A stretch of 45,803 bases of DNA, taken from contig JAHBMJ010000531.1 in the NCBI GenBank assembly GCA_018398765.1, forward strand, positions 1 to 45,803, read 5' to 3'. Positions 1-45,803 of the stretch are shown piece after piece. A program made the position numbers and the translations under genes. The stretch is from Chromera velia. Taxonomy: Eukaryota; Sar; Chromeraceae. Position 1 is the stretch's first letter. Every line of letters begins with the position of its first letter. The notes under the pieces were generated by a model. The model was not told the origin of the DNA. It saw nothing but the letters and a program-made list of their open reading frames with translations, and searched no databases.

Positions 1-991
1 AAAAGAAATCATGAAGACGAAAGGAAACGAGTCAAACAAGCATGAAGGAAAGAAGGAAGGTCTAGAGGAAGGTTCTGGAAGAAAGGAAAGAAGGAATCTA
101 ACGAACGAAAAAGGAGAGAACCTCAGAGAGTCTGATCCTGAAGCAAGGACTCTTAATAGCAAAACCGGTAGTGCTCCTCCAAACGATCCTCCAAGGCGCC
201 CAGCGGACATGCGCGCCCGCCCCCCCTTTCTACTGAATCAATTGACGATGATCCAAGGCTTGCATGCAACAACGAAGCAAGCGACGCCCTTCCGTCACGA
301 AGTCCTTGTCCGTGAACCGATTGCTTCGAAGAGGATTGACAGAAAGACCCGATTTCACTAGCCCCACCGAGGCATGTCCCTTCCCCGCCCTATTTACCAC
401 TCCTGCACAAAGCGACAAACCATCCCTCTGTCGCACAACTGCACCCCGAACTCCCGAAGAAGTCCCAAACACACCTTGAAACTTCTCCTGATACGGTTGA
501 GTCAGACACCGTCTAGTTGTTTTCATCACAGAGCAATGGTCATATTCATGCGTATTGGACTCTTTCTGCACAAGAGGGGGCTCAAGACTGCAACATGATG
601 CAGTCAAGGGGCCGGGAAATAATCAGATTGGCCTCTAATCGATCGACCGTTTATGTTGAGATGCCTCCGTTTGAAGCCTGTTTAAGCTCCACCGGGTCGA
701 TCGGCGGGCCGCAGCATCATCAGTAAGAGTTGATTGATTGCAGTCTTTTGCATGCGATTGATAGTAATTGATTGATTATCATGTAAACAGTTTGTGGCAC
801 AGGTATTTTTGGCCTATGTGGGCCGGCCAGGAAGGTCCGATGCGTGTATACGCTTTTCTTGAACGCCGCACGTCGAGCGCTCCAAGCTGCACTCGGCATT
901 GGAGCAAGAGGCCAATCCTCCAGACATTAATCCTATCCTATCCTATCCTTCCTATAAAAAAAATTTAGTGCCCACCCCTAGGAAAAAGAAG
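1..991. other. No supported gene; 5' flank of the window
   Basis: I see no coding region I can defend here. The open frames at the left edge are short and rich in Lys, Glu and Arg, reflecting purine-rich DNA, and no phase-compatible splice pairs stand out. A short CCTAT array lies near 933-955. At 961-981 the sequence read on the minus strand is CTAGGGGTGGGCAC, which resembles the end of a hAT-family transposon, but I found no partner end upstream. Confidence 0.5.
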
Positions 992-1467
992 TTCGGGAAC
1001 TAGGGGTGTCACAGAGAAAAAAAAAAGTATATAACTCAATTTGTCGGGGAGTTGCTTTTTCTTTTTTTTTTTCTTTCTGTAAAACAACCGTTGTGTCGCT
1101 GTTGCACGGGTGGTGTACAAGTGTTGCAAGGTGTTGCGGGCCGTTCAAAAAAAAAAAAGTGCATAACTCAATTGACCTCTCTGAACCTAACTACCACTTA
1201 AAATTTTAAGCCGCATTTTTGGATAAGCTTGAAAGTCCGCGCCGCAGGCGCGGATCATTTACGGTATCTTGAAACCCAAAGCCGCATATCTGGACGGTGC
1301 CTTGACCTTGTATACCGCAAGCGTGAACGGTCTCTTGAAAAACAATGCCGCAAATAAAGATCATCTTGATTATATTTTTTCAAGTGGTACTTAGCTTTAG
1401 GGAGGTTACTCAATTTTTCAGATATTTTTTATTAGTTTTTTTCTCTGTGACACTCCTAGTTCGGGAA
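992..1467. mobile_element. Non-autonomous hAT-like MITE with 8-bp target duplication
   Basis: The element body is 1000-1459. Its left end reads CTAGGGGTGTCACAGAG followed by an A run, and the right end (1436-1459) is its inverse complement over about 24 bases with one mismatch. The octamer TTCGGGAA lies immediately outside both ends (992-999 and 1460-1467). Eight-base duplications and ends of the YAGGGGTG type are hallmarks of the hAT superfamily. At 460 bp, with no transposase frame, it must have been moved in trans. Inside are a hairpin (1236-1254, 8-bp stem, 3-base loop) and three exact-period 33-bp degenerate tandem repeats (1261-1293, 1294-1326, 1327-1359), each beginning ACGGT and carrying a CCGCA core. 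The words ATAACTCAATT or TTACTCAATT recur at about 1030, 1163 and 1405. Confidence 0.78.
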
Positions 1468-2522
1468 GCACCGGAAATATACCATGCGGGATGTACAAGC
1501 TGTGCTAGAAGCTGTGAGACAGTGGAGATACGATCAAAGGGTCTCTCTGTACATATACGTTCTAGATCCGATTCCATTCTGTCAGGCAATGTCAACAGGA
1601 ACTATTAAACGGACATCGAGAATGCTCAGAACCGTGACAGAACGGGGTAGGCGCGGTCTTTGGAGCCTGTGAGCGAATGATCGAACGCGTGATGGTTAAG
1701 GCGGAACGTGTGTGAACAGTGGGAGGAATGTGCTTTGTAGGGAAACCAATTCGTTGCACGAAACTTGACGAGTCAAGCAAAGAAGGGCGCGGTAAGGCAC
1801 CGATCAGGTGGAACAACGGTAGGAAGATGCGGGATCAAGTGGGTGGTTTGTGTGTTTCCTTCTGCCCTTTGCCCTTTGACTCTTTCTTCTTTTCTCCTCT
1901 TAGACGAGACACAAAAGATGGACGCATGTTACAAGCACCCGGCCTTCTTCGCATTTCCACCTCCTCACCTCGCAGAAAGTGGCCAGATCGAACCAGAGAA
2001 ACAATCCCTCAGTATAACGGTGAACTACTACTCTTGTTCGACCAAGTGTGGAACAAATTGAGTGTCTGTCTTTTTCTTCTTCGTCTAACGATCGATGGAC
2101 TGCAGTGCCACAAATTCAATTCAAGTTCTTTTAATCCGAAAGCAAACTCTTTGACAAGGTCGAAGGATTGACGTTCATTTCAAACCAACGAAAGAACGTT
2201 GAGCGAGAGGCACTGCAAACTCTCTCTCCACAGGACAGACCATCTGTCTCTCCAAATGACGATGTCTAGGACGATGTGGAGGAAAAGAAGAGAAAGAAAA
2301 CAAATTGACGCGCTCGATCGATCTGACCTTCCTCAACATTCACTTACTATCCCACTCAGTCTCTACTACAAGACACGACCGATCGACAGACCTGGAGATT
2401 ACATCTTCGATACAATGCATTGATTTCTACCTCCGCACTCTGTTTCTTTTCTTTTGTCCACTCTGCAGGAAAGCCTCTCTTTCCTAATCTTTCTCGTTCA
2501 TCTTCTGTTCTCTTCTCTCTTC
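1468..2522. other. Intergenic stretch with one weak two-exon candidate; 3' flank of the minus-strand gene
   Basis: No gene here is well supported. A plus-strand frame from an ATG at 1484 stays open to 1672. If spliced at a GTAGGC donor near 1646 to the TCCTCTTAG acceptor ending near 1903, it would continue in frame to a TGA at 2059-2061, giving about 100 residues with no recognisable domain. The donor is unlike most donors in the window, the acceptor is TTAG rather than TGCAG, and the composition is ambiguous, so I leave it as a candidate only. Part of 1468-2522 must also serve as the 3' untranslated region of the minus-strand gene ending at 2523. Confidence 0.3.
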
Positions 2523-4429
2523 TCAGAGAAGAGATCTCGGCACAAGCCCCGTGATCTCGAGCATTGTCCTGATCTGACTGGGTATGGATTCTCCTGTCCA
2601 TAGCTCTGTCAGCAGACCTGTGGCAAAGAAGAACATCGCCAACCTGAAGGCAGGGAAAGAGACAGAGAGAAAGAGGCGCAGATCGATCGAAGGCTTGCAG
2701 GGAGGCAGACCAGCAAAAGGGACCAAAAGAGCTGAAAAATTCAAACTTCTTTCTGTATCCAACCTTCCTTCCATAGTGAATCAGTGCCACCCAAGTCTTG
2801 GGCAGAGGTGCACACGAAGACAAATTCTCCCTTCCTTTCTCTCACTCACTCACTCACTCACTCACACACACACATACACACGCACGCACGCGCACACACA
2901 CAGAGGGGGCCCGACAAACACACAAGCATACCTGAACACCACAGCCCCTATGCAGAAAGCCTTTTCGAGAGGGAATCCTCTTCTCTTGTCTTTCTCAGGA
3001 ACGCTTTGAACTAAGAGACAGGCAGTGCCAGAGAAACAAACACTCGTTGACTGACCCACTGACTCACTCACTCATCTACCCACCGACTTCCTGTCGCTCT
3101 CCTTACTTTTTTCACGTGTGAACTGTGCGAGGCAATACAATGCTAGAAGGGCATCGACCTCACTGAGCGCGCGCGCGCGCGCACACACACACACACACAC
3201 GTGTATTCCTTCGCACTCACCCACCCCTCACCCAAAAGAACCGACGGACGGACAAACGGACCTCCCATTGATCAGTTCCGGAATCGGAGCCCACCCAACC
3301 CACTGGTCCTCTTCCTCTTCAGGGTCGAGGGCTGTCTCGAACCGCTCTTGCAAGTTCTGTGTGTAGGGGGAGAAAGACCGAGACTGAGATCAGAGTTTCA
3401 GGCAAAAGAAAAAAAGGGTTATAGACAGGCCAAGACGCAATCACAGAGACTCGCAGAGCCACTCAGTCAAAAAGGAACACAGCCCCACAACCATATCTCG
3501 CTCCAGAAACAAGCAACTTAGTGACTGAACAAATCAAGGACACTGCCCAACGAGTAGATGTTCCCATCCCAACAAACAAACCAATTAACTGACCAAAAGT
3601 TTGACCCGTTTCTCCCCAGAATTGACGCACTCCTTTTTTCCCGGTGTTTCCGTCTCCTCCACCAGGGAGTTCACAGAGGAGCATAGCTTCTCATAATAAG
3701 CATCGAAGCCCATCTCCACCAAGTCAGCAACCTTCTGCTCGAACTCATTCCGAGACATGTCGCCCTTCCAGTCGGCCATCAACTCCCATGTCAGCTGCAG
3801 TGGTGATTGAAATTGTGCCTGTTTGAACCAAACAAGTGCATGCTGCATGCATAAGCAAACATTTCCGCCTGCACTCTGCCACCCACTCCTGCGACGAGTG
3901 CACTGAGGTGGGTAGAGGGACAGCTAGAAGGTCTGTTCGCTCACCTACTCTCTCTCTCAGTCTGGCTGTGTGAAAGAGGAGGACAAGTGGGGACACAAAA
4001 ATAGAGAGCAGTGCACATGTATGCCTGCGTGGAGGCCCACCCCGCAGCTTCATGACTTACTTGTGCGACTCGTCGAGGTGCCGTCTCCTGATTCAGAGAC
4101 TCAGGAAGGGAGTGGGAAGACGAAGACACAGGACGGAACTTCACAGAATTGATTCGCTCGCAGAAGTCGACAACAGAAAAGCGATTTCGCTTCTTCAAAA
4201 GCTTTCCTGCTGCCCCTTCTTGTGCCACCCGTCCGTAGATCTTAGCGGCGTCATTGACAGGAACCTGCAGAGAGGAGGACAAGAAAGGACACGTGTAGAG
4301 GGAGCTAGAATCGCTACTTGCGCAGAAGAGCATCATAACCGGAAGCACGCGAATGCTGCAACTTACCGAGAAAGATGCCGCAAGCTCCACGCAGAGAGCG
4401 AAGAGCAAGGTCAAACTTCTCGGCAACAT
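2523..4429 (-). CDS. Plastid-targeted single-helix light-harvesting-like (HLIP/OHP/LIL-type) protein, five exons
   Basis: Minus-strand exons in order are 4429-4367, 4264-4061, 3794-3594, 3356-3262 and 2643-2523, with phases 0, 0, 0, 2 and a TGA stop, giving about 227 residues. Residues 1-21 form a signal peptide ending AASFS; a phenylalanine at that junction is the usual cue for import into red-lineage complex plastids. Residues 22-182 are basic then acidic sequence I do not recognise. Residues 183-191 read ELINGRLAM, the E-x-x-N-x-R-x-A-M chlorophyll-binding motif of light-harvesting antenna helices, running into a hydrophobic helix to about residue 207. The exon 4/5 junction splits the Arg codon of this motif and restores it exactly, which strongly supports the model. 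Only one helix is present, so an HLIP, one-helix or LIL3-like protein of the thylakoid fits better than a three-helix antenna. Alternatives: exon 3 may start at 3818 (8 residues longer), and a donor at 2578 could extend the gene. Confidence 0.75.
2841..2902. repeat. CACT array followed by CA repeat
   Basis: This lies in the last intron of the minus-strand light-harvesting-like gene, so on the sense strand it is an AGTG/TG tract. A second CG/CA repeat (3166-3202) lies in the same intron. Confidence 0.9.
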
Positions 4430-5096
4430 GGCAAGTTCTTACAGTGTGAGTTGCGATCTCTCACTGGTGTGACTCTCGTCTTACTTCGAAAAATGAAACC
4501 CCTCGCACTTCTTGTCCCCACGCGATGCTTCACAGACTGATCAGCCGAGAACGTTTGAGCACAGTTGGCGAACTCCTGTCCGACGAGTAATTAAGAGAGC
4601 TTTACCCTGCTGTTGCATGAATGCCCCCCAGCTCAAACACGCTATAGCTCCGCCCTCGATCGATCGATCGAGATCCGATCGAGGGGCCATATGACGGAGA
4701 CGCCCGAGGGGCACTCGCACGGAGCATCACGGAGCACGAAATTTCACAAACACTCGAACGCGCGCGCGGTTGCACGTATCACAACATGCATGTGGCTAAA
4801 AATAAATTGGCTTTCAGTGACGATCAAAAGAAAAGAAACAGCTAGCGAAAAACGATTTGACGGTGATCGGCACTCTTGAACGCTGTTTCCCTGCAGCGGT
4901 CAGGTCTGCGCAACGTCGACTGGTGCTTTGACAGTTCCATTCTTCCCCCCTTGTCAGTGTGTGGACCTGGTTTTTTGAACTGTCGAAACATCAGCAAGAA
5001 AGACGAATCAGTGAAGGGGACAACAGTGTGTCTCTTGTGAGACGGTGGTTGTGGAAGGAGACAGAAACGGAGGGTTGGGTTGTTCTTTGAGGGAGG
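4430..5096. promoter_or_regulatory. Divergent intergenic region, probable bidirectional promoter
   Basis: This 667-bp stretch separates the start codons of two divergently transcribed genes (minus-strand start at 4429, plus-strand start at 5097 or 5151), so it must hold both promoters and 5' leaders. The most striking element is a near-palindrome at 4653-4685, where CGATCGATCGATCGAG faces CGATCGAGG. I see no convincing TATA box. A stop (TGA, 5088-5090) lies in frame nine bases upstream of the 5097 ATG, which limits N-terminal extension unless an upstream exon exists. No protein-like frame is present. Confidence 0.45.
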
Positions 5097-45641
<40,545 letters not shown>

Positions 45642-45788
45642 GTAGGTCTCTCTTCCTCTGTTCCTCTCTCTCTCTCCCTCTCTCTGTCTCGCTTCTTTTT
45701 CTGTGTCTGTGTCTCTTTCACTCTCTTGTTTTCTTTCTGCCTTTCTCGTATAATTTTTCTGTCGGTTGCGCTACACACGATCATCCGT

Positions 45789-45803
45789 GGGGGGGGGGGG
45801 GGG
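45789..45803. other. G homopolymer at the window end
   Basis: Fifteen G end the window. With the C runs bordering the N gap at 25.4 kb, this suggests the assembly breaks at G/C homopolymers. The last intron of the giant gene is cut here. Confidence 0.8.

Noticed and set aside
2862-3202. Frames rich in Thr-His or Cys-Val repeats on both strands
   Set aside because: They are translations of CA/GT dinucleotide and CACT repeats within an intron.

Overview
This window is nuclear DNA from a eukaryote that carries a plastid. Both genes I can reconstruct are split by GT-AG introns. Both products open with a signal peptide. Both carry plastid-type domains: an HLIP-like chlorophyll-binding helix in one, and plastid/cyanobacterial-type ribosomal protein S1 domains in the other. 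In the minus-strand gene the signal peptide ends Ala-Ala-Ser-Phe, the phenylalanine-bearing junction typical of targeting to a complex plastid of red-algal descent. Roughly balanced base composition, dense short introns full of tetranucleotide microsatellites, and this import signal suggest a chromerid-like alveolate or another alga with a secondary red plastid. The organism is an inference, not something the sequence proves.

Layout. Positions 1-991 hold no gene I can support. Positions 992-1467 hold a 460-bp non-autonomous hAT-type element with inverted ends and an 8-bp target duplication. Positions 1468-2522 hold only a weak two-exon candidate. Positions 2523-4429 (minus strand) hold a five-exon gene for a single-helix light-harvesting-like protein of about 227 residues. 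Positions 4430-5096 form a divergent, probably bidirectional, promoter region.

From 5097 to beyond the window end runs one plus-strand gene. I can trace 71 exons and 70 introns. Reading phase agrees at every junction where both sides are visible, and no stop codon occurs, over 14,854 coding bases (about 4,951 residues, incomplete at the 3' end). One junction, between exons 35 and 36, spans a 294-base N gap and is only presumed. The N-terminus is a signal peptide. About 4,400 residues of mostly helical, charged sequence of no family I recognise follow, with two acidic low-complexity stretches. Then come three S1 domains closing with the plastid-bS1-type C-terminal signature, and an acidic tail that leaves the window. 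If confirmed, this is a giant plastid protein with ribosomal protein bS1 built into its C-terminal part.

The introns are unusual. Many donors are the first unit of a tetranucleotide array (GTCA, GTCT, GTCG, GTTC, GTCC or GTGG). About 58 of 70 acceptors read TGCAG, often as the last unit of a TGCA, TGCC or TGCG array. About 22 donors are GTCAGT rather than GTRAGT. Several introns contain short copies of the exon just upstream, usually with a dead donor, and one contains a duplicated 3' splice site. A dispersed purine-rich tag flanked by CTGT arrays recurs in at least four introns. Coordinates and phases were worked out by eye, without transcript data or database searches.
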